Assembly: GCA_947167765.1 (NCBI GenBank) | Contig: CAMVJI010000001.1 | Span: 52,795-116,794 of the forward strand | Length of the DNA: 64,000 bases | Direction: 5' to 3' | Source of the DNA: an uncultured Butyrivibrio sp. | GTDB lineage: Bacteria; Bacillota; Clostridia; Lachnospirales; Lachnospiraceae | Shown: positions 18,804 to 28,219 of the stretch, piece by piece | How the letters are laid out: every line of letters starts with the position of its first letter | Position numbering within the stretch: position 1 is the first letter of the stretch | Made by a program: the position numbers and the translations under genes | The notes under the pieces: model-generated | Seen by the model: the letters and a program-made list of their open reading frames with translations, nothing else | The model's database searches: none | Told to the model about the DNA's origin: nothing

Positions 18804-20234
18804 ATTCAGGTTAAATAATCCTGCAGCTGATCTGTTTACGAACCAGCCACTATCTGTGTCTAGTCCCATTCCGTACATGGAGTTTGCAATTCTAAATGGG
18901 GCAATATATATGATTGTATCTGTACCTTCTTCAGCATTTTCGAGGCTGGAAATGACATACTCCCTTGTATTATAGTTTTCTACCATAGCACCGCTTCTGA
19001 AATCATCAATTACCATATACGCAATACCGCCTTTGAGCTCATTTTTTGTAGTTGGGTAGGTGATCAGAAGGAAAAACAGTGATAAAGCAACCAGAACGAC
19101 AGAGGCATATTCTGCCGTTTTTTCTTTTCTTTCACTTATCCATTGTGCGAGGATTAAAACACTGAAAATGAACATGAGCTTTATGACAACTTCACAGGCA
19201 GAAAAGGTACGTTGATCCATGCCAGAAATGTCGGTCAGGCGATTCGCAAAGGATACTGGGAATAATGTAAAATACTGAACAAGCCAAGATCCTGCCATAG
19301 TAATGGCAAGCTGCAAGTTAGAAATGCCATTTGGTAGAATTTTTATCTTGAGTAAAACAGTTATAGCAAAACACAGTATTAGTGAAAACCAGAATATTCT
19401 GCTGGAAAATAGTAGCTTAAAATCAGAGATGTAGCACAGGAAGTTGTTTGAAAGGCCTGTAAATATATTGAGTGGAGCACCATCAAGTCTGTTAAAGTTA
19501 CCAGGTGCAGCGGCATTTATTATAGCTCCAACAAATGCGCCTGCGAAGGGAAGCACAATTGTTTTTCTTTTCATTATCTTTGGGTAGCTGAGAACCAGAA
19601 TTGCCAGGAGCCAAGCGCAGTTTGCAGCAGTGACATTGAGTGCGCAACCGCTAGCAATAAATCCCGTTATCATACCAATAACAGCAAACCTGGTTTTGCC
19701 TGTTTTTATGTTATGCAGACTAAGTGTTGCAGTGATCAAGGAAAAAATAAATGGTAGCAGGAAATTTAAGACTCCGGTGTACCAAAAGAAGATCTCGATA
19801 CTTCTGTAAGTGTTATACATTTCTGTGAGGGTTAAAACAGAAGCAAGGGTTATACCCAAGGTGCCTGCCCAGTCTTTTATAATCTGTTTAATAAGAAGGA
19901 TAAGTGAAAGGAAGAATGCTGCAAGTGATATCACCATAAAGAAGTGCAGACCTGGAAGACCACCTCTTGTATACATGTGAAGAGCACTCATTAAGAAATT
20001 GAACACATAAGTTCCTTGGTTGGTGTTATAATACTCAATCATTCTGTGAGCTGCACCAACATATATGTTGCCATAATCTCTGATCAGATCTTCTACTGCT
20101 CCCTCGAAACTGAAATCATCTTCGCAAAGATATGTGTATGCGCCGGCAGAAATCATTGGTACTATCAAAATTGCCAGAGCTATCGCAAATATAATGATCA
20201 GAAGTTTCTTGTTCTTGGTCAAAAAGTCACTCAT
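18777..20234 (-). CDS. Polytopic membrane protein (DUF6056-like)
   Basis: Long minus-strand ORF, many TM segments, CEDDFSF and IEIFFWYTG motifs; convergent with the previous gene. Confidence 0.6.
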   Translation of the reverse strand: MSDFLTKNKKLLIIIFAIALAILIVPMISAGAYTYLCEDDFSFEGAVEDLIRDYGNIYVGAAHRMIEYYNTNQGTYVFNFLMSALHMYTRGGLPGLHFFMVISLAAFFLSLILLIKQIIKDWAGTLGITLASVLTLTEMYNTYRSIEIFFWYTGVLNFLLPFIFSLITATLSLHNIKTGKTRFAVIGMITGFIASGCALNVTAANCAWLLAILVLSYPKIMKRKTIVLPFAGAFVGAIINAAAPGNFNRLDGAPLNIFTGLSNNFLCYISDFKLLFSSRIFWFSLILCFAITVLLKIKILPNGISNLQLAITMAGSWLVQYFTLFPVSFANRLTDISGMDQRTFSACEVVIKLMFIFSVLILAQWISERKEKTAEYASVVLVALSLFFLLITYPTTKNELKGGIAYMVIDDFRSGAMVENYNTREYVISSLENAEEGTDTIIYIAPFRIANSMYGMGLDTDSGWFVNRSAAGLFNLNSVTVIYTD

Positions 20235-20321
20235 CTTTTATAGAAAAACTCCTTTTCTAAAATCTCTTTTCACAACATTCTAGCATATATACACAGTAAA
20301 GTGGGAAAAATTAGCTGTATG

Positions 20322-20330
20322 TGTTATACT
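20322..20330 (+). promoter_or_regulatory. Extended -10 promoter candidate (TGTTATACT) for rmlB
   Basis: TGn-TATACT about 37 nt upstream of the rmlB start, in the intergenic region between divergent genes; weak -35. Confidence 0.5.
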
Positions 20331-20366
20331 TTATAGGATAATGTTTACTTTTAGGAGAGGACAATT

Positions 20367-21452
20367 ATGAGAACTTATTTAGTTACAGGCGGAGCAGGAT
20401 TTATCGGCTCAAACTACATTCACTATATGTTTAAAAAATATGGCGACGAGATCCGCATCATCAACGTGGACGCGCTGACCTACGCAGGAAATCTTGAGAA
20501 TCTGAAGGATTTGGAAGGAAATCCTAACTACACATTTGTTAAGGCCAACATCTGTGACAGGGATGCTATCAGCAAGATCTTTGAAGAAAACGACATCGAC
20601 AGAGTCGTTCATTTTGCTGCAGAGAGCCACGTTGACAGATCCATCGTAAACCCTGAGATCTTTGTTGAGACCAACGTTCTTGGAACAGCTACAATGCTCA
20701 ACGCTGCCAAGAAGGCCTGGGAGAATCCTGATGGCACTTTCAAGGAGGGCAAGAAGTTCCTTCACGTATCAACTGATGAGGTTTATGGCTCTCTGGATGA
20801 GGATCCTAACGCATACTTCTATGAGACAACTCCATACGATCCTCACAGCCCATACTCTGCAAGTAAGGCTAGTAGCGACATGCTGGTTAAGGCTTACATG
20901 GACACTTACAAGTTCCCTGCAAACATAACCAATTGTTCCAATAACTATGGACCTTACCAGTTCCCAGAGAAGCTAATTCCACTTATCATCAACAATGCAC
21001 TGGCTGGCAAGAATCTTCCTGTTTACGGAGACGGCAAAAATGTCCGCGACTGGCTCTATGTTGAGGATCACGCCAAGGCAATCGATATGGTTCAGGAGAA
21101 GGGTCGCCTCTTTGAAACTTACAACGTTGGCGGTCACAATGAGAAGCAGAACATTGAGATCGTTAAGACCATCATCGACGTACTCAGAGATGAGCTAGAT
21201 GATTCAGATCCAAGAAAAGAGCATCTGACCTATGATCTCATTACTTATGTAACAGACAGAAAGGGTCATGATCGCAGATATGCCATTGCTCCAGACAAGA
21301 TCAAAAAAGAGATCGGCTGGGAGCCTGAGACCATGTTCAAGGAAGGCATCAGAAAGACCATCAAGTGGTATTTCGAAAACCATGACTGGATGGAGCACGT
21401 AACAAGCGGAGATTATGAGAAGTACTACGACAAGATGTACTCAAATCGCTGA
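20367..21452 (+). CDS. rmlB: dTDP-glucose 4,6-dehydratase
   Basis: TGGAGFIGSNYIHYM, HFAAESHVDRSI, STDEVYGSL, YSASKASSD. Confidence 0.97.
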   Translation: MRTYLVTGGAGFIGSNYIHYMFKKYGDEIRIINVDALTYAGNLENLKDLEGNPNYTFVKANICDRDAISKIFEENDIDRVVHFAAESHVDRSIVNPEIFVETNVLGTATMLNAAKKAWENPDGTFKEGKKFLHVSTDEVYGSLDEDPNAYFYETTPYDPHSPYSASKASSDMLVKAYMDTYKFPANITNCSNNYGPYQFPEKLIPLIINNALAGKNLPVYGDGKNVRDWLYVEDHAKAIDMVQEKGRLFETYNVGGHNEKQNIEIVKTIIDVLRDELDDSDPRKEHLTYDLITYVTDRKGHDRRYAIAPDKIKKEIGWEPETMFKEGIRKTIKWYFENHDWMEHVTSGDYEKYYDKMYSNR

Positions 21453-21494
21453 TTGCATTTCGGTCTGCGCCATGCAGATGAAAGGAGTTTATAC

Positions 21495-22364
21495 ATGAAG
21501 GGAATTATCCTTGCAGGTGGATCTGGAACACGTCTTTACCCTCTTACCAGGGCTATGTCCAAGCAGATGATGCCTGTATATGACAAGCCAATGATCTATT
21601 ATCCTCTTTCAACCCTGATGCTTGCAGGTATCAGAGAGGTACTTATAATCTCAACTCCAAGAGATCTTCCTATGTTCGAGGAACTCTTTGGAACGGGAGA
21701 ACAGCTTGGCATGAACTTTAGCTATGCGGTTCAGGAGCAGCCAAGAGGACTTGCTGATGCCTTTATCATCGGCGATAAGTTTATTGGATCTGACAGCGTA
21801 GCCCTTGTGCTTGGAGACAATATCTTTTACGGACAGAGTTTTTCTAAGCTCCTTAGAACTGTTGCAGCAAGGGAGACTGGCGCAACAATCTTTGGTTACT
21901 ACGTAAGAGACCCAAGAGCTTACGGCGTTGTTGAGTTTGATGAAAATGGCAAGGCCATCAGCATTGAGGAAAAACCTGAGCATCCAAAGAGCAACTATGC
22001 AGTGCCAGGTCTTTACTTCTACGACAACAAGGTTGTGGATATTGCCAAGAACGTCAAGCCTTCAGCAAGAGGTGAGATTGAGATAACCAGTATCAACAAC
22101 GAGTACTTAAATCGCGGCGAACTTCAGGTTGAGACCATGGGTAGAGGTTTTGCATGGCTGGATACTGGCAATCATGATGCCCTTTTAGATGCAGCTGATT
22201 TCGTCTGTGCATTCCAGAAGAGACAGGGACTTTACATTTCCTGCATTGAGGAGATCGCCTATAAGAGAGGTTTCATTGACAAGGAGCAGCTTCTTAAGCT
22301 GGCTGAGCCTCTTATGAAGACAGATTATGGCAAATACCTTGTAGAGGTAGCAAACGGGCTGTGA
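21495..22364 (+). CDS. rmlA: Glucose-1-phosphate thymidylyltransferase
   Basis: [46 protein letters not shown]; start after AAAGGAG. Confidence 0.97.
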   Translation: MKGIILAGGSGTRLYPLTRAMSKQMMPVYDKPMIYYPLSTLMLAGIREVLIISTPRDLPMFEELFGTGEQLGMNFSYAVQEQPRGLADAFIIGDKFIGSDSVALVLGDNIFYGQSFSKLLRTVAARETGATIFGYYVRDPRAYGVVEFDENGKAISIEEKPEHPKSNYAVPGLYFYDNKVVDIAKNVKPSARGEIEITSINNEYLNRGELQVETMGRGFAWLDTGNHDALLDAADFVCAFQKRQGLYISCIEEIAYKRGFIDKEQLLKLAEPLMKTDYGKYLVEVANGL

Positions 22365-22406
22365 ACACCTGGTGAGTTTTTTCGAACCTGGTGAGAACGT
22401 GTTCCG

Positions 22407-22463
22407 GCGAGCGAAGCGAGAGCGGAACTTCCTTGCGAGCGAAGTAAGATCGGAACTTCCTTG
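22407..22463 (+). repeat. Two tandem copies of a 28-bp GC-rich unit, CGAGCGAAGYRAGAKCGGAACTTCCTTG
   Basis: GCGAGCGAAGCGAGAGCGGAACTTCCTTG followed by GCGAGCGAAGTAAGATCGGAACTTCCTTG. Confidence 0.85.
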
Positions 22464-22485
22464 ATATGCTGGAGGGGGAGGGACA

Positions 22486-23049
22486 TTGGACAAAAGAGTA
22501 TTTCGAATGGCCATACTGACCATAATAAGTGCATTTATCCTGGTACTTCTGATAGTCTATGCCACCAATGCAAAGAAGGTCAACGAGCTTTTTGGATGGG
22601 GGCAATCAAAAGAAACTGAAGTTGAAGTTACCGAAGATGCTACTCAGGGGGATATCTTTACTGGGGATCAGATCGGTGATGACCTGGGAGCATTTATGCT
22701 GGATGAAGATTTTTTTGATGAGACTGAAAAAGTGCCATCTGTGGTTGTGAGAAAGAAGACATCAGCTGGTAACGCCAGTTCAAGCGGCGATACCGCAGAT
22801 AGTGATGTTCTTGTTGGCGATGATGGAATAGCTGGACCTGATGGACAGGAAGATACAGACAGCGCTACGGGAATGGCTGTGGTAGGACAGGTTACAAACC
22901 CTAATTCTCAGTATCCATCAATGTATCAGAACGACGCAACAGGAGCATCAGGGTATCTTACAAGTGTGCCACAGGCACCGCCGGGTGGATTTGGACAGTT
23001 TATTCCTTCAGATCAGACTGTGACGGGAACACCTGTGGGTAATCCTTGA
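22486..23049 (+). CDS. Single-TM protein with low-complexity Ser/Asp/Gly-rich extracellular region
   Basis: N-terminal TM followed by about 150 aa of disordered-looking sequence; TTG start after GGAGGGGGAGGG. Confidence 0.6.
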   Translation: MDKRVFRMAILTIISAFILVLLIVYATNAKKVNELFGWGQSKETEVEVTEDATQGDIFTGDQIGDDLGAFMLDEDFFDETEKVPSVVVRKKTSAGNASSSGDTADSDVLVGDDGIAGPDGQEDTDSATGMAVVGQVTNPNSQYPSMYQNDATGASGYLTSVPQAPPGGFGQFIPSDQTVTGTPVGNP

Positions 23050-23070
23050 ATAATATGGTGGTTAGGAACT

Positions 23071-24912
23071 TTGACGAAAAGAAAGGCAGTATTAAAAACA
23101 ATACTATTTGTTGTTGCTGTTTCCGTAGTGGCAATCATGGTGGGAACATCTCTTTGCAACGATAAAGAAAATGAAGCAGAAAAGTTCACAAATATAGATT
23201 TATCCGAGACGATAGGTTTTTGTGTTGATGGTTTTCCAAAGAGCAGTGCCAGCGGACTGAGAAATTACTATGACGAGGGAGGAATTTGCTATTACGAGGC
23301 ATATCTTCCATGGAATAAAGAGACAGAGCTTGAGCTGATTTGCGATGAAGATGTGATTGTGACCATTGATGAAGTGGTATATCGCAATGGGGATACTCTA
23401 TTACCGCAGGCATCTGACTATATGGATGTGAATATCAGCGCTCCCGGTGTTGAAGATCAAAACGGAAAAATACGTTTTATCAGTACTTATGGCTTACCAT
23501 CTATTCATATGGTAACAGAAAACGAGTCCAAGGACTTTCTTGTTGACGTTAAAGGAAATACAGCAGAAGGTTACTGTACAGTACTAAAAAAGGACGGCGA
23601 TACAGATTATTTTGGACATTGTGACATTCGGGTACACGGCAATACGTCGTGGTTTAACGACAAAAAATCTTACCAGTTTAATCTGGATTATTCTGATAAC
23701 ATCCTTGGAATGTCGGCACAAAGAAAGTGGATTCTGGTTTCGGAATTTGGTGATTTATCTTTTCTAAGCGATGCGATAATGTATCAGTTGGCTAAAAACA
23801 CGGGAGATCCTTATGCTCCCCAAGCGTCATTTGTAAATGCATACTTAAATGGTCAGTATGAGGGATTATATTTATTACTTCAAAAGATCAGCATAGAAGG
23901 AGGCACGATCAGTGACCTAAATGACCTTGAAACCTTCAACAATAAATCTCAGGGCAGGGAGACTGAATATAATATTTCTGGTGGATATCTGGTAGAGTTA
24001 CTTGGTGAATTGGGAATGCTGGAAGTTGACGAAAGCCTCCGGCTTGAGTCTTTACATAGATGGATGAGGATCAGGTCGCCTAACAACATCACTAAGGCCC
24101 AACATGATTATCTGTCAGAACTGGTTGATGAGGCAGAAGAGGCGCTTTATCTTCCTGACGGTGAAACTACAGAGAGTGGGCTTATATGGTCAGATTATTT
24201 TGATAAGGAAACATGGATAAGACAGTTTCTTTTGCAGGAAGTATCTGCAAATAAGGATATCGATCTTTGTAGTCAGTATTTTTACATTAAAGAAGATGAA
24301 AGACTTCTTTATGGAGGCCCTGGATGGGATTTTGACAGATCGCTTCAGCACTTCCTGGATAATGAGAGACTTAATTATGTGACGAGAGCGTTGTATAATT
24401 ACTCTGTCTATGACACTGCGAAGAATGAAAACGGCTTCCTTTGGCTTAGGCAGTTGGATACTCATGAAGACTTTCATCGAGAAATGAAGAAATACTATTT
24501 TGATGTGGTAGAGCCCGAGATGAAGCACATTCTGGAGCAGACAGTTCCTGATTGGCAAACTCAGATTGATGAGTCAGTCAGTTCTGATTGCATCAGGTGG
24601 GGACGAAGCTATGAAGTTTACAAAGAGAGTCAGGAAAAGATAATAACAGGTTTTTATGAAAGACTTGACAACCTTCATGACTATTTTGTAAACGAGGACG
24701 AGTATGCTATTGTGACATTCAATCTGCCAGATATGAGGTTATCATTGGCGATTCCGGTAAAAAAAGGGAGTACGATCGGTGAAGATAACCTTCCGATTTT
24801 TAAAGATAGTGCTGATTGGTACTTTGGTGAACAGCCATTTACGTTGAACACAGTGATTACTGAGGATATGAAATTGACGCTTCATCTAGAAAATGAAGAA
24901 GATACAAATTAA
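23071..24912 (+). CDS. CotH-family protein kinase-like protein, secreted/membrane
   Basis: DIRVHGNTSWFNDKKSYQFNL, YLNGQYEGLYLLLQKI, GGPGWDFDRSL; N-terminal TM; TTG start. Confidence 0.88.
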   Translation: MTKRKAVLKTILFVVAVSVVAIMVGTSLCNDKENEAEKFTNIDLSETIGFCVDGFPKSSASGLRNYYDEGGICYYEAYLPWNKETELELICDEDVIVTIDEVVYRNGDTLLPQASDYMDVNISAPGVEDQNGKIRFISTYGLPSIHMVTENESKDFLVDVKGNTAEGYCTVLKKDGDTDYFGHCDIRVHGNTSWFNDKKSYQFNLDYSDNILGMSAQRKWILVSEFGDLSFLSDAIMYQLAKNTGDPYAPQASFVNAYLNGQYEGLYLLLQKISIEGGTISDLNDLETFNNKSQGRETEYNISGGYLVELLGELGMLEVDESLRLESLHRWMRIRSPNNITKAQHDYLSELVDEAEEALYLPDGETTESGLIWSDYFDKETWIRQFLLQEVSANKDIDLCSQYFYIKEDERLLYGGPGWDFDRSLQHFLDNERLNYVTRALYNYSVYDTAKNENGFLWLRQLDTHEDFHREMKKYYFDVVEPEMKHILEQTVPDWQTQIDESVSSDCIRWGRSYEVYKESQEKIITGFYERLDNLHDYFVNEDEYAIVTFNLPDMRLSLAIPVKKGSTIGEDNLPIFKDSADWYFGEQPFTLNTVITEDMKLTLHLENEEDTN

Positions 24913-24932
24913 GAAAGAGGTTATATGTAGCA

Positions 24933-25478
24933 ATGGGTAAGATTACAGTAGAAACATGTGAAATTGAAGGTCTTAAGATCATCACACCTCAGGTGTTTGG
25001 AGATGCCAGAGGATACTTTATGGAGACCTACAGCCAGAGAGATTTTGCTGAGGCTGGAATTGACGTTCCTTTTGTACAGGACAACCAGTCAGCCAGCACT
25101 CAGGGTGTTTTAAGAGGTCTTCATTATCAGATCAACCACCCACAGGACAAGCTGGTTCGCTGTATAAGAGGTGAAGTGTTTGACGTGGCTGTGGACCTTA
25201 GACGTGATTCCAAGACCTTTGGGAAGTGGCACGGGGTTATCCTTTCAGAGGAGAACAAGAAGCAGTTCTTTGTTCCAAAGGGATTTGCACATGGATTCTA
25301 TGTAATTTCCGAGTATGCTGAGTTTGCATATAAATGCTCTGATTTTTATACACCTGGTGATGAGGGCGGCCTTATCTGGAACGATCCTGATATCGGCGTT
25401 GAGTGGCCACTTGTAGAGGGTGTAGCACTTAACCTTTCAGACAGGGATACTAAGTGGGGAGGAATCAAGGAGTTTTGA
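24933..25478 (+). CDS. rmlC: dTDP-4-dehydrorhamnose 3,5-epimerase
   Basis: FGDARGYFMETYSQRDF, FVQDNQSASTQGVLRGLHYQ, VPKGFAHGFYVISEYAEFAYKCSDFY. Confidence 0.97.
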   Translation: MGKITVETCEIEGLKIITPQVFGDARGYFMETYSQRDFAEAGIDVPFVQDNQSASTQGVLRGLHYQINHPQDKLVRCIRGEVFDVAVDLRRDSKTFGKWHGVILSEENKKQFFVPKGFAHGFYVISEYAEFAYKCSDFYTPGDEGGLIWNDPDIGVEWPLVEGVALNLSDRDTKWGGIKEF

Positions 25479-26476
25479 AGGGAACACTAGGGAAAAACTC
25501 CAAGGCAGTATTCCTTGGAGCTTTTTACGTGCTGGCTCTGGCGCTGGCACTTCTACTTATCTTTCATAATAATCCCTTAGAGGATCCGGACACTGCGTTA
25601 CTTAAGAAGATATGCGGCTGCTTACTTATTGGTATCAGCTGCATTTTGGTGTTTTTTTGGTACGACAGACTGACAGTCCTTCCTATAGAGCTTTTTCACT
25701 CAAGAAAGCTTATAAAAAGGCTTGCAGTAAACGATTTTAAAAAGAGATATGCTGGATCATATATGGGAATAGTGTGGGCACTGGCTCAGCCGGTGGTCAC
25801 TGTTTGCATGTACTATATTGTCTTTGACAGGGTATTCCAGTCCAGGGCTCAGGCGGTATCAGGAGGTGTGGAGGTGCCTTATGTGCTGTTCCTCACTGCT
25901 GGTCTTGTTCCCTGGTTCTATTTTTCTGAGGCGCTGACCAACGGAACTACTTCGCTTCTTGAGTACAACTATCTGGTTAAAAAAGTTCTTTTCAAGATAA
26001 GCATACTGCCTATTATCAAGATCATTGCAGCTATGTTCATCCATGTGTTCTTCACTGGGGTGCTGCTGGTGATCGCCTGCATATATGGCTATTATCCCAA
26101 TATTTACTGGCTTCAGCTCATATACTATATTGGCTGCGAGTTTATCCTTGTGCTGTCACTTAGCTACGCAACCTGCGCAATAGTGGTATTCTTCAGGGAT
26201 CTTCTGCAGATTATATCAATTGGCCTTCAGATGTTCCAGTGGGCAACTCCTATTTTGTGGAATCTTGATATTGTTCCAGACAAGTACAAGTGGATATTCA
26301 AGCTAAATCCAATGACCTATATTGTTGAAGGTTTCAGGAACTCAATTTACGGTGAGTCCTGGTTCTTTGAGCACTTCTATTCTTCAACATATTTCTGGAT
26401 CTTTGTGGTGGCTGCATTCTGTATCGGAACACTGATATTTAAGAGAAGTAAGACTCATTTCGCAGATGTGCTGTAA
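25454..26476 (+). CDS. wzm: ABC-2 type polysaccharide export permease (Wzm-like); exact start uncertain
   Basis: AVNDFKKRYAGSYMGIVWALAQPVVTVCMYYIVF and LNPMTYIVEGFRNSIYG; followed by the ATPase. Confidence 0.9.
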   Translation: MGRNQGVLKGTLGKNSKAVFLGAFYVLALALALLLIFHNNPLEDPDTALLKKICGCLLIGISCILVFFWYDRLTVLPIELFHSRKLIKRLAVNDFKKRYAGSYMGIVWALAQPVVTVCMYYIVFDRVFQSRAQAVSGGVEVPYVLFLTAGLVPWFYFSEALTNGTTSLLEYNYLVKKVLFKISILPIIKIIAAMFIHVFFTGVLLVIACIYGYYPNIYWLQLIYYIGCEFILVLSLSYATCAIVVFFRDLLQIISIGLQMFQWATPILWNLDIVPDKYKWIFKLNPMTYIVEGFRNSIYGESWFFEHFYSSTYFWIFVVAAFCIGTLIFKRSKTHFADVL

Positions 26477-26510
26477 AGAGCGTGTGCGGTGATTGATAGA
26501 TTGGAAATTT

Positions 26511-27914
26511 ATGGATAAAGACACAGCGATTGAAGTAAAAAACCTGACGAAGGTTTATAGACTCTACGACAAGCCCATGGACAGGCTCAAGGACTCCCTG
26601 GGACTTATGCGGAAAAAGAAGTACAAGGAGCACCTTGCTCTCAACAACGTAACTCTTTCCGTGAAAAAAGGTGAGACGGTTGGTATCATCGGAACCAATG
26701 GCTCAGGTAAGTCCACGATCCTTAAGATAATTACTGGAGTTCTGTCACCAACTGAGGGCGAAGTTAACGTAGATGGCCACATTTCAGCTCTTTTGGAGCT
26801 GGGAGCTGGCTTTAACATGGAGTACAACGGAATTGACAACATCTACTTAAACGGTATGATGATCGGCTTTTCCGAAGAAGAGATAACAAAGAGACTGGAT
26901 GCAATCCTTGAGTTTGCCGATATTGGCGATTACGTATATCAGCCTGTTAAGACCTACTCAAGTGGTATGTTTGTGCGCCTTGCATTTGCGGTAGCCATTA
27001 ACATAGACCCTGAGATCCTTATCGTTGATGAGGCTCTTTCCGTTGGAGACGTGTTCTTCCAGGCCAAGTGCTATCACAAGTTTGAGGAGTTCAAGAAGCA
27101 GGGCAAGACAATCCTCTTTGTATCCCACGACCTGTCCAGTATCAGCAAGTACTGCGACAGAGCGGTTCTCCTTAACCAAGGCGTTCTCCTTGGTGAGGGA
27201 ACTCCCAAGAAGATGATCGACATCTACAAGCAGGTCCTTGTAGGCCAGTATCCGCTTCCTAAGGGAGAAGGCGAAAACCTGCTGGACGATGAGGAAATAC
27301 GTAAGGCTGCAGCAGATGCATCCAGAGATGCAGATTCCAAGATCAGAAATGGCAAGAAGAGCGAGAAAGCGGGAAGTTCAAAGACATCAGGCAATAATGG
27401 TGATCAGTCAAAGACTTCAGCTGATGGCTCTGGATCCGCTGGCGGCGCAGCCACCGCAAACCCAGACCTTCTTGAATACGGCGACGGTGCAGCCACCATC
27501 ACCGAGTACTACGTAACCGATGAGAAAGGCACCCGCACCAACTCCATCATCAAAGGTTCAGAATTTACCGTACACATGCGCGTCAAGTTCCTAAAAGACG
27601 TCGCTGCACCAATCTTCGCCTTTACCTTCAAGAACATCATGGGCATCGAGATCACCGGCACCAACTCCATGGTGGAGAAAGCCTTCCTTGATCCAGTAAA
27701 GGCTGGCGATGAGAAGGACATAACCTTCACCCAGAAGATGACACTACAGGGTGGCGAGTACCTATTAAGTTTCGGCGTAACCGGCTTCGAGCAGAATGAC
27801 TTTACCGTTTATCATAGGCTGTATGATGCCTTGAATGTAACAGTTGTATCTGACAAGAATACAGTCGGCTATTACGATATGAACACAAAATGTACAGTTA
27901 CTGATGTTAAGTAA
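26511..27914 (+). CDS. wzt: Polysaccharide ABC transporter ATPase with C-terminal Wzt-like carbohydrate-binding domain
   Basis: GTNGSGKSTILKIITGVLSPTEG, YSSGMFVRLAFAVAINIDPEILIVDEALSVGD, low-complexity linker, then a beta-rich domain (AAPIFAFTFKNIMGIEITGTNS). Confidence 0.93.
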   Translation: MDKDTAIEVKNLTKVYRLYDKPMDRLKDSLGLMRKKKYKEHLALNNVTLSVKKGETVGIIGTNGSGKSTILKIITGVLSPTEGEVNVDGHISALLELGAGFNMEYNGIDNIYLNGMMIGFSEEEITKRLDAILEFADIGDYVYQPVKTYSSGMFVRLAFAVAINIDPEILIVDEALSVGDVFFQAKCYHKFEEFKKQGKTILFVSHDLSSISKYCDRAVLLNQGVLLGEGTPKKMIDIYKQVLVGQYPLPKGEGENLLDDEEIRKAAADASRDADSKIRNGKKSEKAGSSKTSGNNGDQSKTSADGSGSAGGAATANPDLLEYGDGAATITEYYVTDEKGTRTNSIIKGSEFTVHMRVKFLKDVAAPIFAFTFKNIMGIEITGTNSMVEKAFLDPVKAGDEKDITFTQKMTLQGGEYLLSFGVTGFEQNDFTVYHRLYDALNVTVVSDKNTVGYYDMNTKCTVTDVK

Positions 27915-28019
27915 AATCACGATATGTAAATAAAGAAACTGATAGTTTCAGCAAATGTTTCTTTGTCAATAATTGATACTAGACACTACATCATTCATAC
28001 CTCAATTCATCCATTAACC

Positions 28020-28175
28020 GTGGCCCCAGGCAAAAACTTTATTTTTTGCGAGTTTTAAGCCACGGAGACGAGACCTATCAATCTCAAGTGCCATTGCACG
28101 CAGAGATTGATGCTCAGGGCTCATCGGAGTGCTCGGCTTAAAGGAGCAAAAAAGAAAGTTTTTGCCTGGGGCCAC
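28020..28175 (+). ncRNA. Element A: candidate structured RNA, long hairpin with conserved core
   Basis: Perfect 21-bp outer arms GTGGCCCCAGGCAAAAACTTT/AAAGTTTTTGCCTGGGGCCAC; core shared with element B at 44870-45058 and base-pair covariation in inner helices. Confidence 0.75.
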
Positions 28176-28219
28176 AGCTCTCGGAACAATGATGGAACAA
28201 TGAGGCAGAGGATAGCTAT

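Noticed and set aside
22407-22463. Possible CRISPR-like repeat
   Set aside because: Only two adjacent units with no spacer between them and no cas genes in the window
28020-28175. Retron msr/msd or IS-end interpretation of elements A and B
   Set aside because: No reverse transcriptase or transposase gene nearby, and the arms differ between copies, unlike IS ends; mobile origin is kept only as a speculative alternative
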